DNA of 64,000 bases from Sediminicoccus sp. KRV36 (GTDB lineage Bacteria > Pseudomonadota > Alphaproteobacteria > Acetobacterales > Acetobacteraceae), in assembly GCF_023243115.1 (NCBI RefSeq), contig NZ_CP085081.1:4175001-4239000 (forward strand), in the 5' to 3' direction. A program made the translations under genes and the position numbers. Each line of letters starts with the position of its first letter. The stretch's first letter is position 1. The notes under the pieces are model-generated. The model ran no database searches, was not told where the DNA came from, and saw only the letters and a list, made by a program, of their open reading frames with translations. Below are positions 17,828 to 28,118 of this stretch, piece after piece.

Positions 17828-18565
17828 ATGATCGAAACCACGCTCGATATCCCGACGCGCGATGGCGCGATGGAAAGCTTCATCTGCCACCCCGAGCGGC
17901 ACGGCCCGCACCCTGGCGTGCTCATGCTGATGGACGCGCCCGGCATCCGCGAGGAGCTGCGGGACATGGCGCGGCGCCTGGCCAGCATCAGCTTCTACGT
18001 GGTGCTGCCCAACCTCTATTACCGCGCGGGGCGCGACAGCGTCTTCGGCCCCGGCGTGCTGCAGCAGGGCGACCCGGAGCGTGAACGCATGCGCGCCATC
18101 CGCACGCGGATGACCATCCCGCCCGTCATGTCCGATGTGGCGGCGATGCTCGCTTTCCTCGATACCCAGCCGGCGGTGAAGCCGGGTGCGGTCGGCACGC
18201 ATGGCTATTGCATGAGCGGGCCCTATGCGCTGGCCGCCGCCGCGCGCTTCCCGGGGCGCATCGCCGCCGCGGCCTCGATCTACGGCACCTGGCTGGTCAG
18301 CGAGGCGGAGGAAAGCCCGCATCTGACGCTCGGCCAGGGCCGGGCCGAACTCTACATCTGCTGCGCCGAGCATGATGAACTGGCGCCCCTGCCGATGGTG
18401 GCGGAACTCCAGGCGCTGTTCGACGCCTCGGGCGCGGCGGGCGAGCTGGAAATCCATTCCGGAGTGCATCATGGCTTCGCCTTCCCGCAGCGCTGGTGCT
18501 TCGACAAAGCCGCCGCCGAGCGCCATTGGGAGCGGCTGATCGCACTGTATCGCCGCCGGCTGTGA
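17828..18565 (+). CDS. Dienelactone hydrolase family protein
   Basis: 245 residues, alpha/beta hydrolase of the dienelactone hydrolase family. The nucleophile is Cys128 in GTHGYCMSG (GxCxxG elbow), the acid Asp183 in AEHDELAP and the base His215 in VHHGFAFP, so the Cys-Asp-His triad is complete. These enzymes open lactones or cleave related esters in aromatic degradation. It starts 28 bases after the Hsp70-like gene with a GGAGG site just upstream of the ATG, so they may be cotranscribed. Confidence 0.92.
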   Translation: MIETTLDIPTRDGAMESFICHPERHGPHPGVLMLMDAPGIREELRDMARRLASISFYVVLPNLYYRAGRDSVFGPGVLQQGDPERERMRAIRTRMTIPPVMSDVAAMLAFLDTQPAVKPGAVGTHGYCMSGPYALAAAARFPGRIAAAASIYGTWLVSEAEESPHLTLGQGRAELYICCAEHDELAPLPMVAELQALFDASGAAGELEIHSGVHHGFAFPQRWCFDKAAAERHWERLIALYRRRL

Positions 18566-18659
18566 GGCCCGCGCCGCCCGGATGCTCTTGACAAGGCCGA
18601 TACTCTTGACAGGGCGGGGCGCCCGGCAGGACGCTTGCGCGGCGTTCGGAGAGAAACCC

Positions 18660-19541
18660 ATGCTCACCGTCACCCCGCTCAAGCCCCAATTCGGCGCCCG
18701 CATCGAAGGCGCTGATCTCAGCCGCCCCCTGACGGAGGCGGAATTCGCCGTGCTGGATGCGGCCATCGCCCGCTACGGCGTGCTGGTCATCCCCGGGCAG
18801 GAGATTGATGACGAGCAGCAGATGGCATTCGCCGCGCGCTTCGGCCCGATCGAGCAGACGCGCGCCGTGGTGGATGTGGACAAGCAGCGCCTGGCCAATG
18901 CCCGGATGAACGACATCTCGAACCTGGATGAGAAGGGCGAGATCCTGGCGGCGGATGACCGGCGGCGCTTCTTCAACCTGGGCAACCGGCTCTGGCATTC
19001 CGACAGCAGCTTCAAGGCGACACCCGCCAAGCATTCCCTGCTGCATGCCCGCAGCATCCCCCCCGAGGGGGGCGAGACGGAATTCGCCGATACGCGCGGC
19101 GCCTGGGAGGCACTGCCCGCCGCCCGCCAGGAGGAGTTGCGCGCCCTGGTCTGCGACCATTCACTGATCTATTCCCGCGCGCAGCTGGGTTTCGGCGAAT
19201 TCACCGAGGCCGAGCGCCGGATCTTCGCGCCCGTGCCGCAGCGCCTGGTGCGGCGCCATGTGGAATCCGGCCGGACGGCGCTGTTCCTCTCCTCCCATAT
19301 CGGCCGCATCCATGGCATGGCCACACCCGAGGCGCTGATGCTGATGCGGGACCTGCTGGAGCACGCGACGCAGCCGCAATTCGTCTATACGCATCGCTGG
19401 GCCGTGGGCGATCTGGTGATGTGGGACAACCGCTGTTCCCTGCATCGCGGCCGGGCCTATGACGACAAGCGCCACAAGCGCGACATGCGGCGCGTCACCC
19501 TCTCCGATGTGGCGCCGACGCTGGAGCAGCAGGCGGCGTAG
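18660..19541 (+). CDS. TauD/TfdA-family Fe(II)/2-oxoglutarate dioxygenase
   Basis: 293 residues from the ATG at 18660, which has a GGAGAG site. The facial triad is His113 and Asp115 (LWHSDSSF) with His262 (CSLHRGRAYDD), and the 2-oxoglutarate-binding Arg is at 277/278 (HKRDMRRVTL). The family couples 2-oxoglutarate decarboxylation to hydroxylation; known members release sulfite from taurine or cleave 2,4-D ethers. The sequence reads more like the TfdA side (PLTEAEFAVLDAAIARYGVLVIPGQ), but the substrate is unknown. Confidence 0.92.
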   Translation: MLTVTPLKPQFGARIEGADLSRPLTEAEFAVLDAAIARYGVLVIPGQEIDDEQQMAFAARFGPIEQTRAVVDVDKQRLANARMNDISNLDEKGEILAADDRRRFFNLGNRLWHSDSSFKATPAKHSLLHARSIPPEGGETEFADTRGAWEALPAARQEELRALVCDHSLIYSRAQLGFGEFTEAERRIFAPVPQRLVRRHVESGRTALFLSSHIGRIHGMATPEALMLMRDLLEHATQPQFVYTHRWAVGDLVMWDNRCSLHRGRAYDDKRHKRDMRRVTLSDVAPTLEQQAA

Positions 19542-20125
19542 CGCCCGGCCCAGGCACAGGCCCAGGCCCGGCCCGGTTCACGCAATGCGGACCCGTGGGG
19601 CCAGCCCCTCGGGCACCCCGGCAGGCAACCGGCTTCCTGCATCTTCAGCAATGGCACTGGCCTTTCCGCAGCCTCTTAGCGGTTTGGCAACCTGTGTACC
19701 GGCATCTTGCCGGGCGCGATGCTGCCCTTGCCAGCCGGCATCACCGGGCTGAGGACCGACTGGCGCAGGCTGTGATCCGGATGGCCGCCCCCGGGGTCAG
19801 CAATGGGGCCAGGAAGGGGTGCCGCGTGGATGCGCCATGCCTGAATTTTCTGGACAAGTATGGCCTGATCTGTTTAAAAAAAGAAATTCTGGTTGATCCT
19901 TTGCACGATTTCGTCCCGAGGCCACAAGCCAAAGGCGCAAAGCCGAAGTGGCGACGCCGCCGCCAAAGTATTCTACGATGCGGCCTGCGGCGCGGTGGAA
20001 ACCGTGGTGGCAGGTCATGAAAAGCTGTGGCAGGCCAGGCGCCTGCCGTTCCACAACAGGTGGAAAAAGGATGTCAGGTTGATGGTCGGTCTTGCTCCGG
20101 ATGGCTGTGACATGGGTTGCATGAC
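19542..20125. other. 584-base region upstream of the type I secretion genes
   Basis: I see no convincing gene. Part of it (about 19830-19930) is clearly less GC-rich than the surroundings, with runs such as TTTAAAAAAAG, so it may hold the promoter of the secretion operon or be a remnant of acquired DNA. A short GGGGCCAGCCCCTCG motif at about 19598-19612 also occurs at 31444-31458. Open frames in this stretch look like chance. Confidence 0.45.
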
Positions 20126-21865
20126 ATGAGCGGGTCGCAAGCCGCCCGTGGGCAGCTGCCGCTGGCCGAGACGCCGCTGGGCAAGGCGCTGGCCGTCTGC
20201 CGCCGTCAATTCTGGCTGGTGGGTGCCTTCTCCGGCATCGTCAACCTGCTGCAACTCACCGTCTCGATCTACATGATGCAGGTGTTCGACCGCGTGCTGG
20301 CCACGCGCAACACCGATACTCTCATGTATCTGACGCTGGTCGCCATCTTCGCGCTGATGATCCTCGCCATGCTGGAGGCGGTGCGCAGCGTCATCATGCA
20401 GCGCATCGCCGCCTGGGTGGAGCAGCGCGTGGCACCCGAGGGCTTCATGCGCGCGGTGGAAGGCCAGTTGCGCGGCGGCAATTACCGGATGGAGGCCCTG
20501 CGCGACCTTGGCGTCTGCCGTGGCTTCCTGGGCTCCCCCGGCATGCTGGCGCTGTTCGATCTGCCCTGGGTGCCCGTCTATATCGCGCTGGTCTTCCTGC
20601 TGCATCCGATGCTGGGCTGGCTGGCGCTCGGCGGCGCCGTCGTTCTCTTCATCCTGACGCTGACCAATGAGGCGATCACCTCCAAGGCGTTGCAGACCGC
20701 CGGCGTCGCGGCCATGCAGGGGCACCGGCGGGCCGAGGCCATCGCCCGCAATGCCGAGGTGATCGACAGCATGGGCATGATGCCCGCCGTGCTGAAACGC
20801 TGGCGCGGCGCCTTCACCAATGCCCAGGCCCCGCAGGAAACCGCGGCCGACCGCGCGGCCATCATCCTCTCCCTCATCAAGTTCTTCCGGCTGACCATCC
20901 AGCTGGCGGTGCTCGGCCTTGGCGCCTGGCTGGTGCTGCAGCAGGAGCTGACCTCGGGCGCTTCCATCGCCGCCTCCATCGTGATGGGCCGCGCGCTGGC
21001 GCCGGTCGAGCAGGTGGTGGGGTCCTGGAAGCAGCTGGTCCAGGCCCGCGCGGCGCTGCGCCGGCTGAAGGTCTTCCTCACCCTGCCCCGGCTGCGGCCG
21101 CCCGGCATGCCCATGCCCGCCCCGGAGGGCGCGCTCTCGGTCGAGCGGGTCAGCTACAATTTTCCGGGCCAGAATGTCTCGATGATCAAGGGCGTGAGCT
21201 TCGCCCTCACCGCCGGCGAGAGCCTGGCCATCATCGGCCCTTCCGCCGCGGGCAAGACCACGCTGATCCGCATGATCATCGGCACCCTGCCGGCCACCGC
21301 GGGCCATGTGCGCCTGGATGGCGCCGATGTGTTCCTCTGGCAGCGCGAGGATTTCGGCCGCTACCTCGGCTATCTGCCGCAGGATGTGGAGCTGTTCGAG
21401 GGCACCGTCTTCGAGAACATCGCCCGCCTTTCCGAAGCCGAGCCGGAAGCCGTCTTCGAGGCCGCGAAGCTCGCCGGCTGCCATGACATGATCCTGCGGC
21501 TGCCGGCCGGCTATGAAACCGAGATCGGCGACAGCGGCGCGCATCTCTCGGGCGGGCAGCGGCAATTGGTCGGCCTTGCGCGCGCGCTGTTCGGCTCGCC
21601 CCGGCTGGTCGTGCTGGATGAGCCCAACAGCAACCTCGATGGCGACAGCGAGGCCGGCCTCGCCCGCGCCTTGCAGCAGATGAAGGCGCGCGGCGTCACC
21701 GTCGTGCTGGTCTCCCACCGCCCGGCCCTGGTGCAGGAGGTGGACAAGGTGCTGGTCATGAAGGATGGCGCGGCCGAGCTGTTCGGCCCGCGCGCCGAGG
21801 TGCTGAAGCGCCTGGCCGGGCCGCCGCGCCCGGTGCAGCTGGCCTCGGCCGGGGGCGGTGCGTGA
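20126..21865 (+). CDS. Type I secretion system permease/ATPase (PrtD/HlyB type)
   Basis: 579 residues from the ATG at 20126. An N-terminal ABC exporter membrane domain (LVGAFSGIVNLLQLTVSIYMMQVFDRVLATRN, the PrtD-type first helix) is followed by the nucleotide-binding domain: Walker A GPSAAGKTT near 371, Q-loop YLPQDVELF, signature LSGGQRQ near 474, Walker B RLVVLDEPNSNLD and switch His in VLVSHRP. It lacks the C39-like leader domain. It should export a protein with an uncleaved C-terminal signal. It overlaps the HlyD gene by one base; no substrate or TolC gene is adjacent. Confidence 0.95.
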   Translation: MSGSQAARGQLPLAETPLGKALAVCRRQFWLVGAFSGIVNLLQLTVSIYMMQVFDRVLATRNTDTLMYLTLVAIFALMILAMLEAVRSVIMQRIAAWVEQRVAPEGFMRAVEGQLRGGNYRMEALRDLGVCRGFLGSPGMLALFDLPWVPVYIALVFLLHPMLGWLALGGAVVLFILTLTNEAITSKALQTAGVAAMQGHRRAEAIARNAEVIDSMGMMPAVLKRWRGAFTNAQAPQETAADRAAIILSLIKFFRLTIQLAVLGLGAWLVLQQELTSGASIAASIVMGRALAPVEQVVGSWKQLVQARAALRRLKVFLTLPRLRPPGMPMPAPEGALSVERVSYNFPGQNVSMIKGVSFALTAGESLAIIGPSAAGKTTLIRMIIGTLPATAGHVRLDGADVFLWQREDFGRYLGYLPQDVELFEGTVFENIARLSEAEPEAVFEAAKLAGCHDMILRLPAGYETEIGDSGAHLSGGQRQLVGLARALFGSPRLVVLDEPNSNLDGDSEAGLARALQQMKARGVTVVLVSHRPALVQEVDKVLVMKDGAAELFGPRAEVLKRLAGPPRPVQLASAGGGA

Positions 21866-23232
21866 TGCTCGACACCACGCAAAGCCCTCCGCCGCTTCGC
21901 CCCGCACCCGCCCGGCCGCCAGCGCCCCCCCCGCCGGTGATCGAGCAGGAGGCGCCGCGCACCCGTGGCGTCGTGCTGTTCGGCATGCTGGTCATGTTCG
22001 GCTTTTTCGGTGGCTTCATGGCCTGGGCCGTCTTCGCCCCCCTTTCCGAGGCGGCGATCGCCCCCGGCATGATCAAGGTCGAGGGCACGCGCCGCACACT
22101 GCAGCACCTTGAAGGCGGCATGGTCCGCGAAATCATGGTGCGTGACGGTGACCAGGTGCGCGAGGGCCAGGTGCTGATGCGCCTCGATGACGTGCAGTCG
22201 GGCTCCGCCGTGGCCGGGCTGGTCGCCCAGCGCGACGCTTTCCTGGCCCAGCAGGCCCGCCTCACCGCCGAAATCGCCCGGGCGGACGGCATCACCTTCC
22301 CGCCCGAACTCATCGCCTCGCGCGAGCCGCGGGCGATCGAGGCGATGGCCGGCCAACGCGCGCTGTTCCAGGCCCGCCAGGCCAGCCTGGCCAGCCAGCT
22401 CTCCGTGCTGGCCAATCGGCGCGAACAGGCCGTGGGCACCATCGCCTCCGCCCAGGGGCAGATCGAGGCCGCGCGGCGGCAGCTCGCCTTGCTGGTCGAG
22501 GAGGAGGCGATGCGCCGCGGCCTGGTCCGCCAGGGCCTTGCGCGCCTGCCCGAGCTGCTGGCCCTGCAACGGCAGCTGGCCGCGACCGAGGGGCTGATCG
22601 CCGATCTCACCGGCCAGATCCGCCGCGCCAATGCCGCCGTCGAGGAAGCCGAGAACCAGACCCGCCAGGCAGTGGACCAGCGCCTCCAGGAAGTCGGCAC
22701 CGAGCTGCGCGAAGTCGTCGCCCGCTTCTCCGACGCCGAGGAGCGCCTGCGCGCCGCCGCCGATATCTCCACCCGCCGCGATATCGTGGCGCCGGAGGAT
22801 GGCACCATCGTCAATCTGCGGGTCTTCAACCTGGGCGCCGTGCTCCGCCCCGGCGATCCGGCGATGGAGCTGGTCCCCGTGCGGGACCGGCTGATCGCCG
22901 AGGTGCAGGTGCAGCCCATGGATATTGACGTGGTCTTCACCGGCCTGCCCGCCGAAATCCGCCTGCCCGCCTTCAAGCAGCGCCTGGTGCCCTTCCTGCA
23001 TGGCGAGGTGAGCTTCGTCGCACCCGACATCACGGTGGACCCGCAGACCCGCGCCAGCCATTACCGCGCGCATATCCGCATTGATGCCGACCAGCTGGCC
23101 CGGCTGCCCGCCGTCTTCCTGACGCCCGGCATGCCGGTGGAGGCGCATATCCAGCTCGGCTCACGCACCTTCTGGCGCTACATCACGCAGCCGGTGGTGG
23201 ATAGTTTCCAGCGGGCCTTCCGGGAGCCCTGA
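21865..23232 (+). CDS. HlyD-family type I secretion periplasmic adaptor
   Basis: 455 residues. A cytoplasmic Pro-rich N-tail precedes one membrane helix (GVVLFGMLVMFGFFGGFMAWAVF). Then come the biotinyl-lipoyl half (APGMIKVEGTRRTLQHLEGGMVREIMVRDGDQVREGQVLMRLDD), long coiled-coil hairpins rich in Gln/Arg/Glu (residues 110-300), and the beta-barrel closing part (RRDIVAPEDGTIVNLRVFNLGAVLRPGDP). It bridges the ABC exporter to an outer-membrane TolC-type channel. The ATG overlaps the ABC stop as TGATG, indicating coupling. Confidence 0.95.
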   Translation: MLDTTQSPPPLRPAPARPPAPPPPVIEQEAPRTRGVVLFGMLVMFGFFGGFMAWAVFAPLSEAAIAPGMIKVEGTRRTLQHLEGGMVREIMVRDGDQVREGQVLMRLDDVQSGSAVAGLVAQRDAFLAQQARLTAEIARADGITFPPELIASREPRAIEAMAGQRALFQARQASLASQLSVLANRREQAVGTIASAQGQIEAARRQLALLVEEEAMRRGLVRQGLARLPELLALQRQLAATEGLIADLTGQIRRANAAVEEAENQTRQAVDQRLQEVGTELREVVARFSDAEERLRAAADISTRRDIVAPEDGTIVNLRVFNLGAVLRPGDPAMELVPVRDRLIAEVQVQPMDIDVVFTGLPAEIRLPAFKQRLVPFLHGEVSFVAPDITVDPQTRASHYRAHIRIDADQLARLPAVFLTPGMPVEAHIQLGSRTFWRYITQPVVDSFQRAFREP

Positions 23233-23253
23233 GCGGGGCTTCCCCCCTCAGGG
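23227..23253. terminator. Hairpin at the HlyD/MFS convergence
   Basis: CCCTGAG (23227-23233) pairs with CTCAGGG (23247-23253), continued inward by GGGG/CCCC around a CTT loop with one C-C mismatch. It contains the HlyD stop codon and abuts the stop of the convergent MFS gene. There is no T run; it probably acts as a two-way 3' end barrier. Confidence 0.55.
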
Positions 23254-24363
23254 GCGGCGCGCGGCCAGGAGTGCCAGGCCGGACAAGGCCAGCCCGAGGC
23301 CAAATACGACGAGATGGCTCTCCCCCGTCGCGCCGAACACGGCGGCGAGGGCGAAGGCGGCGCCGGCCTGCGCCAGGGCATAGGCGATGGTGGCTTTGAC
23401 CCAGAGGCCACCCGCCGCGGCACCGGCCGCCTCACGCGCCCAGGCGAGGGTGACGGCCGAAACACCAACCCCGGCGAAGCCCCCCAGCAGCGCCGCCAGG
23501 ATCAGCGCCGGCCACCAGGGCAGCAAGGCCAGCGCGAGCCCCAGCAGCTGCACCCAGAGCCAGAGCCGCGCCGCCCGGGCGCCGCCCAGACGATCCGCCA
23601 GCCGCCCGCCCAGCAAGGTGCCGGCCAGCGCCCCCAGGCCGAAGACCAGCCACATCCCGCTGCCGGCAAAGACGCCCAGGCCAAAACCGCGCGCCGCGAG
23701 ATCGGCCAGATACACCATATGCGGCACCATCCCCGCCCCGGAGAGCGCATAGGCCAGCAGCAGCCCGGGCACGCGCGGCACCGCCTGGGCCGGCCCCTGC
23801 CCGCCCGCATCCCGGGGGAAACGCGGCTGCGCGAAGGCCCAGAGCAGCGCCGTCAGCGCCGCGATCCCCAGCCAGCCGGCACTCGGCCCCGCGTGCAGCA
23901 AGGGCGGCAACAGAAGCGAGCCGAGCACGATGCCGCCCGCCACCCCACTGACCACCACGCCCGAGGCCGCGCCACGCCGCTCGGGCGGCACGGCCCGCTG
24001 GATCGCCGGCCCGGCCAGGGACATCAGCACCCCGCCCGCCAACCCCGCCAGCAGCCGCCAGGGCAAGAGCCAGGCGAGGCCCCCCGGCACCGCGCTGGCC
24101 AGCAGCGAGATCAGCGCGCCCGCCATCCCCAGCGCCAAGGCTGGGCGCGTGCCCATCAGCCGGCCCAGCGCCTGTGCCCCCATGGCGCCGCCGACATAGC
24201 CCGCCAGCGCGGCGGCGCCGAGCATGCCGGCCTCGGCCCCCGTCACCCAGCCGGCCGTCACCAGCGCGGGAAACAGCGGAACGAAGGCGAAGCGCGCCAG
24301 CCCGATGCCGACACAGGTGGCGGCCGCCCCGGAGAGCGCCAGCGGCAGGAAGCCAGCAGTCAC
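23248..24363 (-). CDS. YbfB/YjiJ-family MFS transporter
   Basis: 371 residues from a GTG at 24363; a start 18 codons upstream is also open but adds a basic, Cys-rich leader. The opening LPLALSGAAATCVGIGLARFAFVPLFPALVTAGWV is the signature of the YbfB/YjiJ group of 12-helix carriers. Helix 4-5 (PWRLLAGLAGGVLMSLAGPAIQRAVPPERRGAASGVVVSGVAGGIVLGSLL) also fits. The substrate is unknown. Confidence 0.85.
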   Translation of the reverse strand: MTAGFLPLALSGAAATCVGIGLARFAFVPLFPALVTAGWVTGAEAGMLGAAALAGYVGGAMGAQALGRLMGTRPALALGMAGALISLLASAVPGGLAWLLPWRLLAGLAGGVLMSLAGPAIQRAVPPERRGAASGVVVSGVAGGIVLGSLLLPPLLHAGPSAGWLGIAALTALLWAFAQPRFPRDAGGQGPAQAVPRVPGLLLAYALSGAGMVPHMVYLADLAARGFGLGVFAGSGMWLVFGLGALAGTLLGGRLADRLGGARAARLWLWVQLLGLALALLPWWPALILAALLGGFAGVGVSAVTLAWAREAAGAAAGGLWVKATIAYALAQAGAAFALAAVFGATGESHLVVFGLGLALSGLALLAARRP

Positions 24364-24441
24364 GCGGTCAGGACCGCGCAGGCGGCGGAAGCATTTGCAG
24401 CGCCGCGCGGCGCCCATCGCTCAGCCCCAACCGGCGCTGGT

Positions 24442-24711
24442 CTAATCGCCCCGTGCCTCGGCCCGGGTGGCGCGCAGGGCGCGGCGCAGCTTGGCGATAC
24501 CGGTGCGCACATGGCCCGAGGCGCAAAGCCGGCGCCCCTCCTCGCCCAGGCCGCGCGAAATGTCACCCATCGGCGCCGGGCTGGCGGCCAGGCGGGCGGC
24601 CAGGGATTCGCAATACTCGGCATTCTCGGTGGAGATCCGCGGCGCCGCCTCATCCGCCCGGGCAGAGCAGAGCGCGAACAGCACGACGGGCAAGGCCAGG
24701 ATGCGAAGCAT
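24442..24711 (-). CDS. Small secreted hypothetical protein
   Basis: 89 residues with a signal peptide (MLRILALPVVLFALCSARA, cleavage before DEAAP). The mature part has two Cys (EYCESLAARLA and RRLCASGHVRTGIAKLRRALRATRAE) and looks helical. It may be a periplasmic protein with a single disulfide. I do not recognise the family. It sits just after the histidine kinase on the same strand but in a separate transcription position. Confidence 0.6.
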   Translation of the reverse strand: MLRILALPVVLFALCSARADEAAPRISTENAEYCESLAARLAASPAPMGDISRGLGEEGRRLCASGHVRTGIAKLRRALRATRAEARGD

Positions 24712-24796
24712 GGAACATACATGCGCCGTGCGGCGTCTCGCCGCGATGGGCCGGCCGTGAAGCCTTGGTCATGCGGCAAAATCCAGCGATTGACCG

Positions 24797-26182
24797 TTAC
24801 GGCGGCGGAAGCCACAGCGCCACCTTCAGGCCGGGGGGCACGGCGCCCGGCACGGCATCGGCCAGCATCACCTCCCCGCCATGCAGCTGCGCCACCGCCC
24901 GCACCAGTGCCAGGCCCAGCCCCGAGCCCGGCAGGTTGCGCGAGGCATCGGCCCGGAAGAACCGGTCCATCGCCCGGGCCCGATCCTCGGGCGAGAGGCC
25001 GGGGCCGGAATCGCAGACGGCGATCTCGATCCCCGCCTCGTCCTGCCGCGCGGTCAACCGCACCACCCCGCCGCCCGGCGTGAACTTGATGGCATTGTCC
25101 AGCAGATTGGCGACGGCCTGGAGCAGCAGGTCCCGGTCGCCCAGCATGGGCAGGTGCTCGGGCATCTCGGTCTGCAGCACCTGCTCGCGCGCTTCGGCCA
25201 TGACGTCGTAGAATTCGGCCGCATCGCGCAGCACCTCGGGCAGGTCGAGCGGGGCGAAGGCGGCGCGGCGGGCGCCGGCCTCGGCCTCGGCGATGCGCAG
25301 CAGGGCCTGGAAGATGCGGGTGATGTTGTCGAGATCGGCGATGCCCTCCTCCACGGCGGCGCGCAGCGCATCCTCGCTGGCCGCGGTGACCAGGCTTTCC
25401 TCCAGCTTGGCGCGGGCGCGGGCGATGGGCGTGCGCAGATCATGCGCGATGGCATCCGCCACACCGCGCATGCCCGCCATCAGCGCCGCGATGCGGTCCA
25501 GCATGGCGTTCATCGTCGCACCCAGGCGGTCGAACTCATCCCCCTGGGGCGAAATCGGCACGCGTTGCGAGAAATCCCCCGCCGCGATGCCCTGCGCGGT
25601 GGCAACGGCGGGGCGCATGCGCTGTTGCAGCGCGCGCCGGATCACCGCCGCCCCCATCACCGCGAAAATCAGCACCGCGCCGAGCGACCAGGCCACCCCT
25701 TCGGTCAGCAGCAGGCGCAGCTGCACCCGCTCGCTTTCATCGCGGCCCACCAGCAGGCGCAGCCCGGGCAGGTCACGCCGATGGACCCGCGCCTCGGCCG
25801 TCGCGCCATCATGCTGGATGCGGGTGCGGAACCAGACGCCCTCCTCGCCGATCGCGGTCGGCCAGATGGTCAGATTGCCGGCGAGCTTCACGCCCGCCGC
25901 ATTCACCAGGAGGTAGATCGTCTCATTCTCGGCATCGAGGGAGAGGCGCTCCTCGATCGCCTCGATCAGCCCGCGCGAGCCGGCCTCGCGGTAGCGCTCC
26001 ACCAGGGCCGAGGCATCGGTGCGGATGGCGGCGATGGTCTGGCGGTCGAGCGCGCCGGCCGTGGCCCACCACAGCACCGCGACCAGGAAGGCCGCAGCGA
26101 CCGAGAAGATCCCCACGAAGAGCAGGGCGAAGCGGAACCCCGCCGACTGCAGCAACCGCGGCGGCTGGGCCGCGCGCGGCAT
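24797..26182 (-). CDS. Sensor histidine kinase
   Basis: 461 residues. Membrane helix 1 is at about 17-40, a periplasmic sensor loop at 41-160, and helix 2 at about 161-182. HAMP follows, then HisKA with phospho-acceptor His247 (AIAHDLRTP), and HATPase with N box (LLDNAIKFTPGGG), G1 (CDSGPGL) and G2 (GSGLGLALVRAVAQLHGG). It phosphorylates the OmpR-type regulator encoded 11 bases upstream. The stimulus is unknown; the neighbouring protease suggests an envelope-stress theme, which is inference. Confidence 0.94.
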   Translation of the reverse strand: MPRAAQPPRLLQSAGFRFALLFVGIFSVAAAFLVAVLWWATAGALDRQTIAAIRTDASALVERYREAGSRGLIEAIEERLSLDAENETIYLLVNAAGVKLAGNLTIWPTAIGEEGVWFRTRIQHDGATAEARVHRRDLPGLRLLVGRDESERVQLRLLLTEGVAWSLGAVLIFAVMGAAVIRRALQQRMRPAVATAQGIAAGDFSQRVPISPQGDEFDRLGATMNAMLDRIAALMAGMRGVADAIAHDLRTPIARARAKLEESLVTAASEDALRAAVEEGIADLDNITRIFQALLRIAEAEAGARRAAFAPLDLPEVLRDAAEFYDVMAEAREQVLQTEMPEHLPMLGDRDLLLQAVANLLDNAIKFTPGGGVVRLTARQDEAGIEIAVCDSGPGLSPEDRARAMDRFFRADASRNLPGSGLGLALVRAVAQLHGGEVMLADAVPGAVPPGLKVALWLPPP

Positions 26183-26193
26183 GGTCGGCCCGC

Positions 26194-26877
26194 TCAGGCT
26201 TCGGCCCGGATCATGTAGCCGGCATTGCGGACCGTGTGGATCAGCGGCTTGTCGAAGCCCTTGTCCAGCTTCTGCCGCAGCCGGCTGACATGCACGTCAA
26301 TCACATTGGTCTGTGGGTCGAAGTGATAATCCCACACCTTCTCCAGCAGCATGGTGCGCGTCACCACCTGGCCGGCATGGCGCATCAGATGCTCCAGCAG
26401 GCGGAATTCGCGGGGCTGCACGTCAATCTTGCGGGCGCCGCGCGTCACGGTCCGGCTGAGCAGGTCCAGCTCCAGATCGGCCACGCGCAGCTTGGTCACC
26501 GGCGCCTCGGAGGAGGGGCGGCGGCCCAACGCCTCGACGCGCGCCAGGAGCTCGGCGAAGGCGAAGGGCTTGACCAGATAGTCATCGCCGCCGGCCTTCA
26601 GCCCCTTCACCCGCTCATCCACGGCCGACAGGGCGGAGAGGAACAGCACCGGCGTGCGATTGCCCTGCTGGCGCAGCGTCTCCACAAGCCGGACCCCGTC
26701 CACGCCGCCGGGCAGCATGCGGTCCAGCACCAGCATGTCGAAGGATTCCGAGGCCGCGAGGAACAGCCCGTCACGCCCATTGGCGGCGTGCTCGACCGTA
26801 TGCCCGGCTTCCTGCAGGCCCTTCTTCACGAAGCGGGCCACCTCCACATCGTCCTCCACCAGAAGGATGCGCATCAT
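26194..26877 (-). CDS. OmpR-family response regulator
   Basis: 227 residues: receiver domain with the acidic pocket VEDD (8-10), phospho-acceptor Asp52 (LVLDRMLPG) and Lys in YLVKPF. A winged-helix DNA-binding domain follows (IDVQPREFRLLEHLMRHAGQVVTRTMLLEKVWDYHFDPQTNVIDVHVSRLRQKLD). It forms a pair with the downstream kinase. A start one codon later is equally possible (ATGATG). Confidence 0.95.
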   Translation of the reverse strand: MMRILLVEDDVEVARFVKKGLQEAGHTVEHAANGRDGLFLAASESFDMLVLDRMLPGGVDGVRLVETLRQQGNRTPVLFLSALSAVDERVKGLKAGGDDYLVKPFAFAELLARVEALGRRPSSEAPVTKLRVADLELDLLSRTVTRGARKIDVQPREFRLLEHLMRHAGQVVTRTMLLEKVWDYHFDPQTNVIDVHVSRLRQKLDKGFDKPLIHTVRNAGYMIRAEA

Positions 26878-26911
26878 GTCTTCTTGTCCTTCATTCGAGG
26901 CCCGATACCTG

Positions 26912-27991
<1,080 letters not shown>

Positions 27992-28118
27992 CTTGGGTCC
28001 GGCGGTTCCTTGGGCGGGGGGCCGCCCGCGAATCGGGCCGGGCGGCGCTTTCAACATGGCGCATGATCGGGGCAGACGGGGGGGCGATGCAAGCATCGCC
28101 GCTGGCCCCCGGGCGGCG

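Noticed and set aside
16550..18766. 738-codon minus-strand open frame across the Hsp70-like and hydrolase genes
   Set aside because: His/Gln/Arg-rich shadow translation opposite two well-supported genes, with no domain.
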